From Garcia nutans (taxonomy: Eukaryota > Streptophyta > Magnoliopsida > Malpighiales > Euphorbiaceae): 64,000 bases of DNA. Below the pieces are notes generated by a model. It had not been told where the DNA came from, did no database searches, and worked only from the letters and a program-made list of their open reading frames with translations. Of this stretch, positions 1 through 12,087 are shown in pieces; the stretch's first letter is position 1; each line of letters starts with the position of its first letter. The position numbers and the translations under genes are program-made. The DNA lies in assembly GCA_947685225.1 (NCBI GenBank), contig CANTUV010000004.1, positions 18,073,001 through 18,137,000 on the forward strand, written 5' to 3'.

Positions 1-568
1 GGAACATATATTAAATATGTTTGGGTAGTAATGAGGCTAATTTTTTACCATGGCACCGACTAGCAGATGTTAATAATAGCTCTTGAACTAATCCATTTGA
101 CCTACTTAGCATACGAAGAAACAGGCTAGAGAAGTCTTCTTGCAGAATGGTGTCGTGTTAAGCACCTTGCATGATCTACATCCACAATGTTAAGCAAGCA
201 AAAATGTTCCTATAGCCATATCTAGAGGAAAGCGGAAGTTTAAAAAAAAAGCTCGCTAGGTTGAAAATCCGCAAGGGCAGCTAAGGCAAAAATTAGGGAG
301 GTCTGCTAGTTTTAAAAATCCACAAGGGTAGACTAGTCAAAAATTAGGACCAAGATAAAAATAATAATAATAAAAGATGTTCATTAGTTTTGAAAACCTG
401 AAAGGGCGAGCTAGGCAAAAATTAGAGCAATAAATGATAGCTTGAATTGAAAACCCGAAAGGGCAGTTTAGTTGATTACTTAGAGAAGCAAAGGACTTTT
501 GGTCAACCTTCTTGAAGAGTTAGTTTTGAATTTATCCAACCCAACCATAATTTCAGTTAAAATCAAAG
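1..568. other. Left flank of the nest: Tat-like non-coding retroelement sequence (layer F)
   Basis: No open frame of useful length is present. The stretch ends in a segment with CCAACCCAACCA-like wording that resembles the internal non-coding region of the C elements near 36660. It is cut at 569 by the insertion of element A, and the same layer resumes at 57986. I infer non-coding sequence of an old Tat/Ogre-like element; the element's own ends are not in view. Confidence 0.4.
245..480 (+). repeat. Four degenerate short tandem repeats (GAAAACCCGAAAGGGCAG type)
   Basis: Four diverged copies of a unit of about 50-60 bp are visible. Each has a form of TTGAAAACCCGAAAGGGCAG followed by 'GGCAAAAATTAG', starting near 255, 305, 385 and 440. 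Such modules are familiar from non-coding parts of Tat-type elements. No function is visible. Confidence 0.55.
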
Positions 569-573
569 GAACA
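569..573. repeat. Left target-site duplication of element A (GAACA)
   Basis: GAACA directly precedes the TGATG start of element A's 5' LTR. The same five bases follow the end of its 3' LTR at 57986-57990. A 5-bp TSD is the normal result of Ty3/Gypsy integration. Confidence 0.85.
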
Positions 574-826
574 TGATGCAATAAGAGACCAGCCCATGTT
601 GAAGCTAAAGACCATTAAGCCTATCTAATGGACTGGTTACTAGAGGTCAACTCCAACGATTCAAGGAAGCATTGCTTACAATGATCCAAGGGTTATTAAG
701 TGATTTGGCTATGATTGAGGTGTGTAAAGAATACTCCAACTTCAAGCTTGGACTTCTATCACACACTAAAGATTTAACTCAGTTTTGTGTTATCCAGGAG
801 ATATAGCGGTCGCGCCATTAATGTAG
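574..826 (+). repeat. Element A 5' LTR, first part
   Basis: Aligns with the first part of the 3' LTR (57176 onward), sharing for example the words ATGCAATAAGAGACC and GATTTGGCTATGATTGAGG. It encodes the same short C-terminal peptide as the 3' LTR copy. It is broken at 826/827 by Athila element B, whose TSD is TGTAG (822-826), and resumes at 13890. Confidence 0.85.
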
Positions 827-2626
827 TGTTGCACTCTAATAAACACTACTGAAGCTACACTCGCAAGTATACGAGACTGCTGTAGTATTTCGGTGAACAC
901 CTCAAGGTCATCTCACAAGGAAGCTAGATAAGCTAATTATTTATCAAATCGTAATAAACAAATTATCAATTAATAGTTTTTGATTTATAAAATTAAATTG
1001 TTGAACAACTAACGAAAACAGAAAGGAATTGAATTTATAATAATGAAAGAAAACTAAACAAATATATTCATTCACTTAATAGAAAAGTCTAGGGTTTGCA
1101 CTTCTCTACTAATTTATATGTATGAACGACTATTCCTCTCAACTGACTTAATTTCAAAGATTAGATTTCAAGCAACTTAATTAATCAAATCAAGGAAATA
1201 AGCTCTCGCATTCAAACCTTTTTCAATTAATCTTACTGCAATCAAAATGATCTTTTCCTTAGGTTTATATTTCTAATTCACCAAGTCCCTAATTAAATTA
1301 TTCTAGTATTAGATTTCATTTCTCAATCCTTCATCTAAATACCTAAAACACATAATTGGTGGCCAATCAATTATATATTAACCTTATTCCATTCAATTAA
1401 GGATAAAAGAAATAAATCAATTAAGAGCAATAACCATTTCATACAATCATAGTAGATCCATACAAACCCTAGTCTAGATCAAAATTAGTTCATAGTAATG
1501 CTATGAAACAAATTCATCTCATTAAAATTCAAAGAAATTAATTTATACATTAGAGAATTCATAAATACAATTTCAATGAAACTTAAGAGATAGAGTTAAA
1601 GAACAAAACCCAATTACAATCTTCCTTTGGCTTCTAAAGAATCTCTTGCTCAGATATTTGCTAAAAGAATAATGCATTGGCTAAGACTAATTTGATCTAG
1701 AGTGTTTGAATGGAAGTGAAATCAATCTTCTATGGTTTTATTGTTTCAGAGAAAAACTCTCAGAGAAAAGTAAAGAATGACTCAAAGAATGTGTAGTCCC
1801 CGCCTCTTACCCTAATCTTAACTATTTATACAATTCCTTGGCTAAAAATTCCTGCATTTTTTCTTTCTTTGGTCTCATGAGGTGACACGGCCAAGCTTGT
1901 GGCCGTGTCATGTGACATGGCTAGTGGCTTGGTCGTGTCACCTGGGTGTGTCATCTTCTGTTTCTCCTTGCTCTTCTTTGTTCTTTAGAGATGGGAGTGA
2001 CACGGCCAAGCTCCTGGCCATGTCATGTGACATGGCTAGTGGCTTGGCTGTGTCTTCTGTTTCTTTCCTTTGGTTCTTCCTTGTTCTTTGGCTTAGGATG
2101 GGACACGACCAAGCTTGTGGCCGTGTCATGTGACAAGGTCAGTGGCTTAGCCGTGTCACCTGCCAGTGTCAACTTCTGCCAAATTTTCCTTTCTTTCTTG
2201 TTTTCCTTGGTTTTGCCCTTTAGGTGAGACATGGCCAGTGGCTTGGCCGTGTCTCCTGGCCATGTCAAGTTCTACCAAAATCTCCTTGAGGTGACACGGC
2301 CAAGCTTGATTTGGCTTGGCCATGTCTTGCTTGATTCATGCTCTTCTTTCTTTGTTTTGATCTTCCAAGGGAGTTTTTTGCACTTTAACCTACAACAAAC
2401 ACTTAAAACAAACTTTAAACAAGAATCAAATGAAACATTAACTAAAAACACATAAACATCATACTAAAAACTAGTACAAAAATGATCTAAACACTAGGGT
2501 AAATTAAAAACTACCAAATTGCATGAAATCTCTAAATAAACATATTAAAACTACTGAAATGCACAAGGAAAACAATAATTATCATAATAAATAAATAGCA
2601 ATTTGAGGACAAAAACTAATAAAACA
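827..2626 (-). repeat. Element B LTR, left copy (3' LTR in element sense)
   Basis: 1,800 bp, co-linear with 12112-13884. In the first 110 aligned bases I count about seven differences, so the two LTRs have drifted since insertion. It contains the GACACGGCC palindrome cluster at about 1880-2320. ORFs through that cluster come from the repeat, not from genes. Confidence 0.9.
1880..2325. repeat. Palindromic GACACGGCC/GGCCGTGTC cluster in the left Athila LTR
   Basis: The words GACACGGCCA and TGGCCGTGTCA (and one-base variants) alternate about ten times within some 440 bp. Many sit as facing pairs around AAGCTTG or AGTGGCTT, such as GACACGGCCAAGCTTGTGGC, so each pair could fold as a hairpin. The same cluster is in the other LTR copy at about 13160-13590. 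It lies in the transcribed or promoter part of the LTR; its role is unknown. Confidence 0.75.
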
Positions 2627-2640
2627 ACTACCCCACACTT
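2627..2640 (-). promoter_or_regulatory. Element B polypurine tract
   Basis: On the - strand a purine-rich stretch (AAGTGTGGGGTAGT) directly abuts the TGTTTTATTAG start of the 3' LTR. This is where plus-strand DNA priming would begin in Ty3/Gypsy elements. It is assigned from position and composition. Confidence 0.6.
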
Positions 2641-4376
2641 AAAACTTTGCTTGTCCTCAAGCAAATTTACATAGCATAAATTAAAAACTCAATTAACCTT
2701 AACTATAATTCAAGAATATAAGATGAAATACTTTAATACTCAGTAATAAATAAATGCAATTTACTTCAATCAAAATTTTCTTAACTCATTCATTAATTCA
2801 GACATAACAAATCTCATCTCTCATCTAAGTGTTTCTCTCAATTTCAAAGGTTAATTCACTCAAACCAATCATGACTGCATACTGCCATAAACTTGCTTAA
2901 TTATCCAATCTCTATCACTGATTTTTCTCAAGAAATAATCCGAATGTCTTTTCGTTTGGATGTAATGGGACTAAGGTGAAGGTGTGAGAAAAGACATTTA
3001 AGTTGGAACATTAAGAAATGGAGTATCTAAATTAGACAATAATCTTACGTAGAAACTCGTAACTCCCTCAAATGGCATATTCACCAACCCTTGATAGTCT
3101 CAAATATTTGCATACTTAAAGAAAAGTAAATGAGTCGAAATTCCTCTTTGATGACTAATGCTAGAAAATATATGAATTTTGTATATATATATATATATCT
3201 TCTTTTAATTTTTATTTAATTATATATATATATATACAAACTATAAAAATATATTGAACATCTAGCTCAAATGTAGAAGAAAAGAATAATCGACTCTTTG
3301 TCAAATAAAATCGGCAAAGTATGCATTTCAGCCCCAAATCTTACAAAAACAATACTATTTTCTTATTAATTTTTTTTACCCCATACTTATCAATTAAACC
3401 ACTCCTATTGTCATATCATAAGAAACTCCATTCCTTAATGAAGGTATGATAATAATAGAAAAATGATGAGTTGTTAATTGTGTTGATCAATCAAGAAAAG
3501 GTCAAAGGCTCAACTTGGCTCACTAAGGAATTCATAATTAAGGGAGGTCTTTTTAAGCTAAAAGGGGTAATCCTAATTTGCCTTCATCATTTTAAAACTT
3601 GAGATGAAATCATAATGTAAGTTCAATTAGTATACAAAAGCAAGCTCTAGAGATACAAAATCATGAAGGTGCACACTTAAGAAAAGAAAATCAATTGACA
3701 ATAATATTCAATCTATGAGGCTCAAAACTCACAAAGGGTGGGTTCTCAGAGACTTATATGTCATGAATTGCAGAACGTGAAAATTGATCCTGAATGAATT
3801 CAAATGCTAATCTCTATGTTGATACTTAAGGCTCAAATGTAATGCTAGAATTATAGAAAAGTCAATAAGTTTCCAACAATTATGCCATGAAAATAAGTTT
3901 CCAACAATTATGCCAAGAAAAATGCATAATATAACTCACAAAGAAATCAAAACAAAAATTAAAGAAAAGCTTAAAAATTACCCCACACTTATGAGTTACA
4001 TTGTCCTCAATGTAAGCAAAAGAAAAGATAGAAAGAACCTCTTTTGTGTCGTGCATAGTGAAGCTTTCGTACAAATAATCAACATGAAAGAAAACAACTA
4101 AAGCAAATACCGCGACTTCAGCATAAACAAGTGATCAAGGAAATTTGGAACTGGATGGCCCTTCTTTTCTCAATTAAACTCAATGCTCCTGGCCTATTCT
4201 CTGCAAGAATAAAAACACTTCCAATCTCCAAACCATCAAGCCTTAAAGAAAAATAGAAGAGAAAATAAATAAATAAACTGAATATACTAAACTAAAATTC
4301 TAAAAACAATAACAATGGGTTGCCTCCCATCGAGCGCTTCTTTAACGTTGTCTTAGCTGGACGCTACTGCAAGAAT
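2641..4376 (-). other. Element B non-coding region between integrase and 3' LTR
   Basis: Athila elements often carry a long spacer or an envelope-like ORF here. I see only short frames, a (TA)n-rich patch near 3180-3240 and no membrane-protein-like reading frame. Function not visible. Confidence 0.6.
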
Positions 4377-5323
4377 TAAGGATCGTAGATCAAAGTACTA
4401 TTGACAATCCTTACTTCTTGGAACCCCTCATTATATGGTTTAACTCTCTGTCCATTTACTTTAAAAGTTTCATTCATTCGATAGTTAAGTAATTCTATAG
4501 CACTGGAAGGATATACCTGAGTTATCTCGAAAGGACCGCTCCATCGAGACTTGAGTTTTCTTGGAAATAGTCAGAGATGAGAATTGAAAAGCAAGACCTT
4601 CATACATAGGCTCAATGTCTTTCGTACTAAAATTTGGTCATGAAGTGCTTTAGTACGGTCCTTATAAATCCTCGAACTCTCATATGCCTCGTTCCTTAGT
4701 TCATCTAACTCCGAAATTTGCAAAAAATGTTCTCTCGTTGCCTTGTCCAAATCTAAATTCAGAGTCTTAATTGCCCAATACGCCTTGTGCTCTAACTCCA
4801 CTGGTAAATGACAAGTCTTACCGAAAACCAATTGGTATGGACTCATCCCCAAGGGAGTCTTGAAAGCAGTTCGATATGCCCACAATGCATCATTCAATCT
4901 ACCTGCCCAATCCTTCCTTGATGAGTTGACTATTTTTTCCAAAATTCCTTTGATTTGCTTGTTGGATGTCTCAACTTGTCCTGAAGTCTGTGGATGGTAT
5001 GGGGTCGCCACTTTGTGTTTCACACCTAACTTGTGCATTAACTTCTCGAAAAGTTTGTTGCAGAAATGACTTCCTCCATCACTGACTATCACTCTTGGCA
5101 TGCCAAATCTGCTAAGAATGTATTCCTTCATAAATTTAACAACCACATTAGCATCATTAGTTTGGGTGGGGATTGCCTCCACCCATTTTGAAACATAATC
5201 AATAGCAACCAATATGTATTCATAACCAAAGGATTTGGGAAAAGGACCCATGAAGTCTATTCCCCAAACATCAAACAGTTCAACTAAAATATAAGATTGA
5301 AGGGGCATTTCATTCCTCCTACC
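4377..5323 (-). pseudogene. Element B integrase, catalytic core and C-terminus (broken)
   Basis: The - strand frame contains the integrase core with GIDFMGPFPKSFG, the second catalytic Asp in SDGGSHF and the Glu in SGQVETS. An Athila-type tail (WAYRTAFKTPLGMSPYQLVFG) follows. An in-frame TGA at about 4571 interrupts the frame; past it the same frame continues with SRWSGPFE and FKVNGQR-like wording to a stop at 4377. The N-terminal side ends at 5323 because a solo LTR (5329-7545) splits the gene. The zinc-binding half lies beyond that at 7551-7881. Integrase joins the DNA copy to the host genome; this one cannot be made intact. Confidence 0.9.
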
Positions 5324-5328
5324 AATAT

Positions 5329-7545
5329 TGTGAGCGGGGATTTTTGCCCCCACTCCCGGTGGAATGGTTCTTGTGACTTCGGCACTGTTTAGGCTTAGGG
5401 CCTTAGAGAACACGAACCTAAGTCCGGAGAAAAATGGAGTCACCACCCGAACGGACCGGGAAAAAAAAAAGGGGTGGATGACTCGATTCCTAAGGAATCC
5501 CCAACCCCTTAATTGGTTCAGAAAGTTGGGTACGTGTGGAGAAGGTGAGAAATGGCCCAGCACCCCCACAACGCCCGGTTCATTAGAACCGGCCTCCTTT
5601 ACAGGTCTTAACATTATAAAATTCTTAAATATAACAATATTATCCATATTACACACAATAATTAAAAGAAAGCATCAATATATTAAAATCAAAGCAATGT
5701 CTAAACAAAGCAAATAAATGGACACCCATCCAAGGATGGAAACATGTCCTTACATCACATGCCTAAATAGGACACCCACCAAAAGGTAGAAGCATGCCCT
5801 TTACATAGGTTCTAAAATAGAAAAGCAAATTAAATTACATGATGTTTAACTAATGAGGTACCCACCAAGTGGAAACATACCTCTTACAACTTTTGGAAAT
5901 CTAAATTAATTGATAAAAGTAAATAATCATTCATCATAAATAAATCATTCATCAAAGCTATTAATCAAAATAGAAAATAAACATCCATCCATGATAAATT
6001 AAATAAATCAAGTATTGAAATTAAACAAATTAAGGCATAAGAAATAAATCAAAGCATAATCAAGTATGGAATTGAATAAAGCAAATAAAAGTCCAATTAT
6101 GGCTATTGTGACTTTTTATGGAATTAAAATAAATTAGGGTTTTATGTTTTAAAGGGTTGGTAAGACTCTTTGATTAACTAAATTAATATTTGAATGGTGA
6201 AATCATGAAACTAGGGTTTTAGACACTTTAAAATACTTTAATTTGTGATTTTTGGTTATTGCGTTCCTAAGCTACTATGTAAAATTTAGGTTTTTATGTT
6301 TTTATGTTTTTTAATGTTTTAAAAGGATTAGGGTTCAAAAAATTAGGGTTTAAGGTTTTAAAAGGGTTAGTGTTCATTATTTTGAATTTTGAAAGTTGAA
6401 TTTGGATTTGATATTTTGGAAGTAGGGTCACGGGTGGTGAATAAATTTTAGGAATTTGAAAATCAATTTGATATTTTATGGAATTTAATGAATTTAAATA
6501 AATTAATTAAAGTTTTTATAAGTAGAAAAGATGTTTTTTAAGGCTTTTTGAATGAAAAAGTACCAAGTTTAAAGTTTTGAAAGAAACAGAATTTGATTTT
6601 TGTTTTGTTGAAGAATATGTTCAATTAGAGTTTTAAGGTTTTTAAGAAGAAAAAATAACAATTTTAAGTCTTTTTGGAAAATAAAGTTACAAAATAAGGT
6701 TTTTTGGCTTTAGAAAAACTAAATTAAAGTTCAAAGGTTTTTAATTTTGATTTCATAAATTTGCTACTGTGTAAAGAAAACAATTAAAGAAAATTAATTA
6801 ACACATACCTTCTTTTGATGATTTCTCCAAAAACAATTCTTCTTGGATGAACTAGCTCCAAAGACAAGCCTTTTTTGCCTTTGAATCCTCTAAATCATGC
6901 TGCTGCTGTTCCAGAAAAGAGTTGAATTGAATTTCTTCTTTTCCTTCCTTGATTTGGTTTCAAATTTTCCAAACTACTCTTGGATTTTTTGCCTCCCTTA
7001 AATTAATTGCCTTTAGTCCTTATTTATAGTAGTTTGAGGTTGTTTATTCATAATTAGTTAAGGTAAGTAATATTAATAAAAAAAGAAACCAAAACCTAAT
7101 TGGATTAGGTTTTGAAAAATTTGCGTCGGAAAATTTGCGCTGCCGAAAAAAAACTGCTGCGGAAAAACTGCGCTGGCAAAAAATTATGTTGCAGCTGGCT
7201 GCGGCAGCGCGCGCAGAGCGGGCCTGTAAGCTATTTCGCAGGCAGAAAATTTTTGCGTGCGAAATAGCACAGTGATTTCACCCGCAGGAAATTCCTGCGG
7301 GCGAAATGCCCACAGGCCCACGCAATAATTTTTTCGTCGCCTATTTTTTCGACTCTGATTTTTATTTTTATTTTTATTTTTATTTTTTGACTTTTATTTG
7401 TTTATTTCTATTTTTTATTAATAAAAATTAGATACTAAAGCAAAATTTTTTAATAAAAATTATTTTGGACCAATTAGACAACAAAAATCATTTTAGACTA
7501 AATAAAACATATTGGACCGGATTGGGTCAAAATTGAGGGTCTACA
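5329..7545 (-). mobile_element. Solo LTR of family C (C3), inserted in the Athila integrase
   Basis: 2,217 bp running from TGTGAGCGGGG to GGGTCTACA, flanked by AATAT on both sides (5324-5328 and 7546-7550). Its wording matches the LTRs of C1 and C2, including a copy of the sense-strand GGAGGCCGGTTC block near 5585-5600. No internal sequence is attached, so LTR-LTR recombination probably removed the rest. Sense orientation, set by the primer site beside other copies, is the - strand. The long ORF crossing this edge into integrase is a chance fusion. Confidence 0.9.
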
Positions 7546-7550
7546 AATAT

Positions 7551-7881
7551 TACCTACTCTTTGACAGCGGTCACAATGCTTACAATATTCTTGAGCATCT
7601 TTGAATAGGGTAGGCCAATAAAATCCACTTTGAAGCACTTTTTCGGCAGCCTTTCTCCCTCCAAAATGATCACCGCAGTGAAGGTCATGATAAAATTGAA
7701 GAACACTCAGTTGTTCTTCCTCAGATACACACCTGCGAACTATCTCATCTTTTCATATCTGGAATAGGTAAGATTCATCCCAGAAATAGAATTTACTCAT
7801 GTGCAAAAACTTTTTCTTTTCCTGAAATGACATGTCAAAACGCAAAATACCACAAGCGAGATAGTTAGCAATATCTGCAAA
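7551..7881 (-). pseudogene. Element B integrase N-terminal zinc-binding region
   Basis: Reading right to left, the frame gives VRRCVSEEEQ, then the HHCC zinc-binding module (HDLHCGDHFGG...CKHCDRCQRV), ending exactly at the solo LTR. It rejoins the catalytic core at 5323. A stop lies upstream of it at about 7758-7760. The module helps integrase multimerise and bind LTR ends in this family. Confidence 0.8.
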
Positions 7882-9352
7882 TTATGGTGAATTCATTACC
7901 GCAAACAACTGTTCATCAGGAAATGCTTCTAAATTTCTATGAACACTATCAGATGCAAGATTTTCATCAAAGGAAGGTAACCTAGATAAATGATCAGCTA
8001 CAACATTTTCACTTCCCTTAGTATCCTTGATTTGAAAAACAAATTCTTGCAATAATAGCACCCATCTAATTAAGCGAGGTTTAGCATGTTGTTTGGTTAA
8101 AAGATATTTTAAAGTTGTGTGATCTGAATGCACAATAATTTTAGACCCAATCACATAAGCTCTAAACTTATCTAAGGCAAAAACAACAGCTAGCATTTCT
8201 TTTTCAGTTGTTGTGTAATTAACTTGTGTGCTATTTAGGGTCAAGCTAGTATAATAAATCACTCTCAAAAATTTCTCAACCCTTTGCCTAAGGACAGCTC
8301 CTACTGCATGGTTGGATGCATCACATATAATTTCAAAAAGTAAGGACCAAATAGGAGCTATAATTACCGGTGCGCTGGTCAATTTTTCTTTAAGGGAATT
8401 GAAAGCTTGCATGAATTGTGAAGTAAATACAAATGGAACATCTTTTCCAAGCAAATGACACAATGGTTGGCTTATTTTAGAAAAATCTTTAATAAACCTC
8501 CAGTAAAAACCTGCATACCCTAGAAAGCTTCTTACTCCCTTAACAGAGGTAGGTGGGGGTAACTTAGCAATCAACTCTACCTTAGCTTTATCCACCTCAA
8601 TCCCTTTACTAGACACAATATGACCTAATACAATACCGTGAGTAACCATGAAATGACTTTTTTCCCAGCTCAAAGTGACATTACATTCAATACATCTTTC
8701 AAGCACAAGAACAAGTTTACTGAGGCAATTATCAAAAGAGTCACCAAAAATAGAAAAATTGTCCATAAATACCTCAATAAAGTCATCTATCATGTCTATG
8801 AAAATAGACATCATGCATCTCTGAAAGGTTGCAGGCGCATTACACAAGCCAAAAGGCATACGTCGAAATGCAAAAGTCCCAAAAGGGCAAGTAAAATTGG
8901 TCTTGGATTGATCCTCTGGTGCTATCGCCACCTGATAATAACCTGAAAGTCCATCCAAAAAGCAATAGTGAGAGTGTCCAGAAAGTTTATCCAGCATTTG
9001 ATCAATAAAAGGAAGAGGAAAATGATCTTTCTTTGTGGCATTATTTAACTTCCTATAGTCTACACATTCTCCACCCTGTGGTAGTCCTAGTAGGAATCAA
9101 TTCATTCTTTTCATTTTTTTTTACCACAGTGATTCCTGATTTCTTAGGCACTACATGTACTGGGCTAACCCACTCACTATTGGCTATCGGGTATATCACT
9201 CCTTCATCAAGCAATTTTAGCACTTCCTTCTTAACCACTTCACTCATGTTTGGGTTAAGGCACCTTTGGGTCTCTCTCACAGGTTTAGCTCCCTCTTCTA
9301 AGATAATTCTATGCATGCACATTGAAGGGCTAATACCTTTGATATCACTCAA
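7882..9352 (-). pseudogene. Element B reverse transcriptase and RNase H (frameshifted)
   Basis: The N-terminal part (9352-9053) holds WVSPVHVVPKKSG. A 2-bp loss near 9055-9060 breaks the frame before VDYRKLNN. The rest (to 7882) shows CFLDGLSGYYQ, FAFRRMPFGLCNAPATFQR and the active-site block read as FMDNFSIFGD. The family normally has two aspartates there, so the second is replaced by Asn (codon at 8758-8760). RNase H follows with CDAS, TEKE, HSDH and ADHLSRL carrying its acidic residues. The enzyme copies element RNA to DNA in the virus-like particle; this copy has lost a catalytic residue. Confidence 0.9.
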
Positions 9353-9355
9353 CCC

Positions 9356-10141
9356 CTATCCTATAGCTCTTTTCAATCTTTTTAATTCACTCACCAATCT
9401 CATTTCTTCCCTTTCACTGAGTTGGCTAGAAATTATCACAGGTAAGGTGTCGTGATCTCCTAAAAACACATATTTCAGGTTTTTAGGCAACTCTTTTAGC
9501 TCTAACTCAAGTGAAGGATTATTCTCTTCTTTTTGGATGGAGGGGAACTCAAATGATGGTTCCTCTTTAAATTCCTCTATTTCAGCACTTTCTAATATAT
9601 CAATGCAACTAACTACTTCTGAGTCAAAAATATCCAGGTCGCGATCTAAGGTCAGTGCCAGCTCCAATTTATCCGAAGAACCTGTTTGCAAGAAAACATC
9701 TGAAACAACTGCGTCAATACAGTCAATTAAAGAGCAATCCTCATATAATGCAGTTGTAGGAATAGGAGAAGTGTTAAAAATAGAAAATTCAACCGTTTGT
9801 CCCAAGACAGTCATTGACAATTTACCATTTTTAACATCAATCAAGGTGTTGGTCGTAGCCATAAAAGGCCTACCCAGTAGAATAGTGTGTGCGGATGGTG
9901 TAGGGTTATCTCCTTCCATGTCCAGAACTATAAAATCCACAGGCACTATCAACCCACCAACCTTAACTAACACATCTTCTATAACTCCTTTTGGGAATCT
10001 AAGAGATCTGTCAGCTAATTGCAAGACCATTTTAGTAGGTTTAAGTTCCCCAAGTTCTAATTCAAGATACACAGAGTAAGGCATCAAATTAACACTGGCT
10101 CCTAAATCACACATGCCATCAGTCCCCTTTCCATTACCCAT
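9356..10141 (-). pseudogene. Element B aspartic protease region
   Basis: The frame has the retropepsin active site as CDLGASVNLMP (about 10091-10120) and the flap-side motif ILLGRPFMATT. It continues to the reverse transcriptase start. In Athila, protease lies between gag and RT in one polyprotein and cuts that polyprotein. Frames are offset from gag, implying an indel near 10145. The C-terminal part is acidic linker. Confidence 0.85.
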
Positions 10142-10152
10142 AGTAATTTTAA

Positions 10153-11813
10153 TTATGAAATGCCAGGATCCTTTAGCTTCGAAGGTAGTTTATGTTGCAA
10201 AACAGCACTAGCTACCTCTGATACTATCACCCTTTCATTTGGCTCATACATCTTTTTCTTGGTGTTCAGTTCTTTGAAGAATTTAGCATAAGCCGGCATA
10301 TTCTTTATTGCTTCAAGTAAAGTTAAGTTAATACTTACCTTAGACAACATGTTGAAGATATTTGAAAATTGTTTATCTTGTCTATCATTCTTCAATTTGC
10401 TGGGGAATGGTATAGGTGGCCGGTAAGGATTACTTGCCTTGTGTAAATCTGCTGAAGGAGATTGCTCCATTGATTTTTCTCCATCACCCTTGTCCTTTGG
10501 TTCTCCTTCCTTTTTGTTTTCTTGATCACCTACATTCACAGAATTATTTTCAACACCATTACTTATTACCTTGCCACTTCTAAGAATAGTCACTGCTTGT
10601 GCTTGCTCAGGTTGACTCAGAAATTTTCCTTTTTGTTGAATCTGCATCTGTTGTGCAAGTTGTCCCACTTGGGTCTCCACTTTCTTGAAAGACGCTTCTA
10701 ATGAATCCAACCTTTTGTTATTCATCTCTTGATTCTTGGTACTGACTTGGATAAAAGCATGTAAAATATCCTCCAAACTGCCTCTCTTAGGCTGCCCTTG
10801 ATTTGAAGATTGCCCTGGCGGTTGATTTTGCCTTTGGAACAAATGGAAATGTTGTTGGGAATTGTTTGCTGCCCATGAAAAGTTTGGATGATTCCGCCAA
10901 CCAGGATTGTAAGTGTTTGAGTAAGGATCATTCCAGGCCCTTGGTTGATATCCCTCCATAGCGTTAACTTGCTTAGCCTCATTTTCATAAGACTCGTACA
11001 CAGAGGGGCATATATTTGCTCCATGCCCAAAAGTTCCACAAATTCCACACACTTCTTGAGTGGATGAAAAAGTATTTTTCTTCATGTTCAGCATCTGCAC
11101 TTGTCTTGTCAATTCAGCTATCTGATTGATCATCTCACTGTTGGCTTCCACTTGATTTACCCCTTTACTTCTTCCTCTTACACTTTTTTGTTGGAAATTA
11201 GCTCCCAACATTTCAAAGATTTCATAAGTCTCTTCTGCTGTCTTTTCTCCCATAGCTCCCCCAGCTGCATTATCAACAGTATTCTAAAATTGCTGGGTTA
11301 GTCCATCATAGAAAAACTAATTCAGCAGTTGAAGTGGGTAGTGATAGTGTGGACACTGGATTAACAACATCTTAAACCTATCCCAAGCATCATGAAATGG
11401 CTCTCCATCCAATTGAGCAAATGTGGCTATTTTTCCTCTTAATTCAGTTGTCTTATGATGTGAGTAAAATTTGCCCATAAACTTGTTATATACTTGCTCC
11501 CAAGTTGTCAATTTTCAGGCAACATCATAAGCCAGCTTTTTTTCCTATCCTTTAATGTGTACGGAAAACACCTCATCCTCAACTGGTCTTCTGTTAGTCC
11601 TCCCAATGGAAATGTGTTGAGGGTGGAGTAGAAATCCTGGATAAAATTTAAAGGATCCTCATTCAGAACTCCATAGAATGATGACAGCATGTTGTAATGG
11701 ATATTCTTCAACTCATAATTTCTTGCTGCATCTGTCAATCTTATACATGAGGTGGAAGTCCCAATGATAGGTCTGGCAAAATCCCTCATAGTTCTTTGCC
11801 TCTCGTCTCCCAT
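10153..11813 (-). pseudogene. Element B gag (Athila type, with stops)
   Basis: Three - strand blocks make one gag. 11813-11508 (MGDERQRTMRDFARPI...) and 11511-11317 (WEQVYNKFMGKFYSHHKT) hold the capsid-like domain. 11253-10153 holds a CCHC zinc knuckle (CGICGTFGHGANIC), a Q-rich stretch and KKKMYEPNERVIVSEVASAV, a typical Athila tail. Stops separate the blocks. The frame also stays coding-like upstream of 11813 to about 11910 (SDFESDTAQSTN), so the true start may be earlier. Gag packages element RNA. Confidence 0.9.
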
Positions 11814-12087
11814 ATTGGTAGATTGTGCAGTATCCGACTCAAAATCAGAAATTTCCTCCTATGTATCAAACCCGTTATACAATTCAAACTCTTCTCTACT
11901 CCTTTTCACTCTTTGAATTTCTGAAATAAATGGGCAAAGCTCTCGTCCAGGTGATCTCCTACCTTGCATAAAATAAATTTCTGAAAGAAGGAATTATTTA
12001 TAGCAAAAGAAAAATAAAATAAAATATAAACAATGAAAAATAATTTAAAATATATATATGACTGATAAACAATTACGCCAATTAGCT

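Noticed and set aside
1882..2455. Overlapping ORFs on both strands (MTRPSLWPCH-type) in the Athila LTR, also at 13137-13725
   Set aside because: They are translations of the palindromic GACACGGCC repeat, open in several frames because the repeat lacks stops. No domain or codon signal.
2641..4376. An envelope-like gene of the Athila element
   Set aside because: Only short frames without signal peptide, transmembrane or coiled-coil features are present.
4571..5656. A single 361-residue protein
   Set aside because: Its first third is solo LTR C3 and only the rest is integrase. The frame crosses an insertion boundary by chance.
5364..5717. A 117-residue + strand ORF, with relatives at 20788, 40545, 50215 and 52551
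   Set aside because: It follows the conserved LTR block of family C in different frames in different copies. There is no consistent protein.
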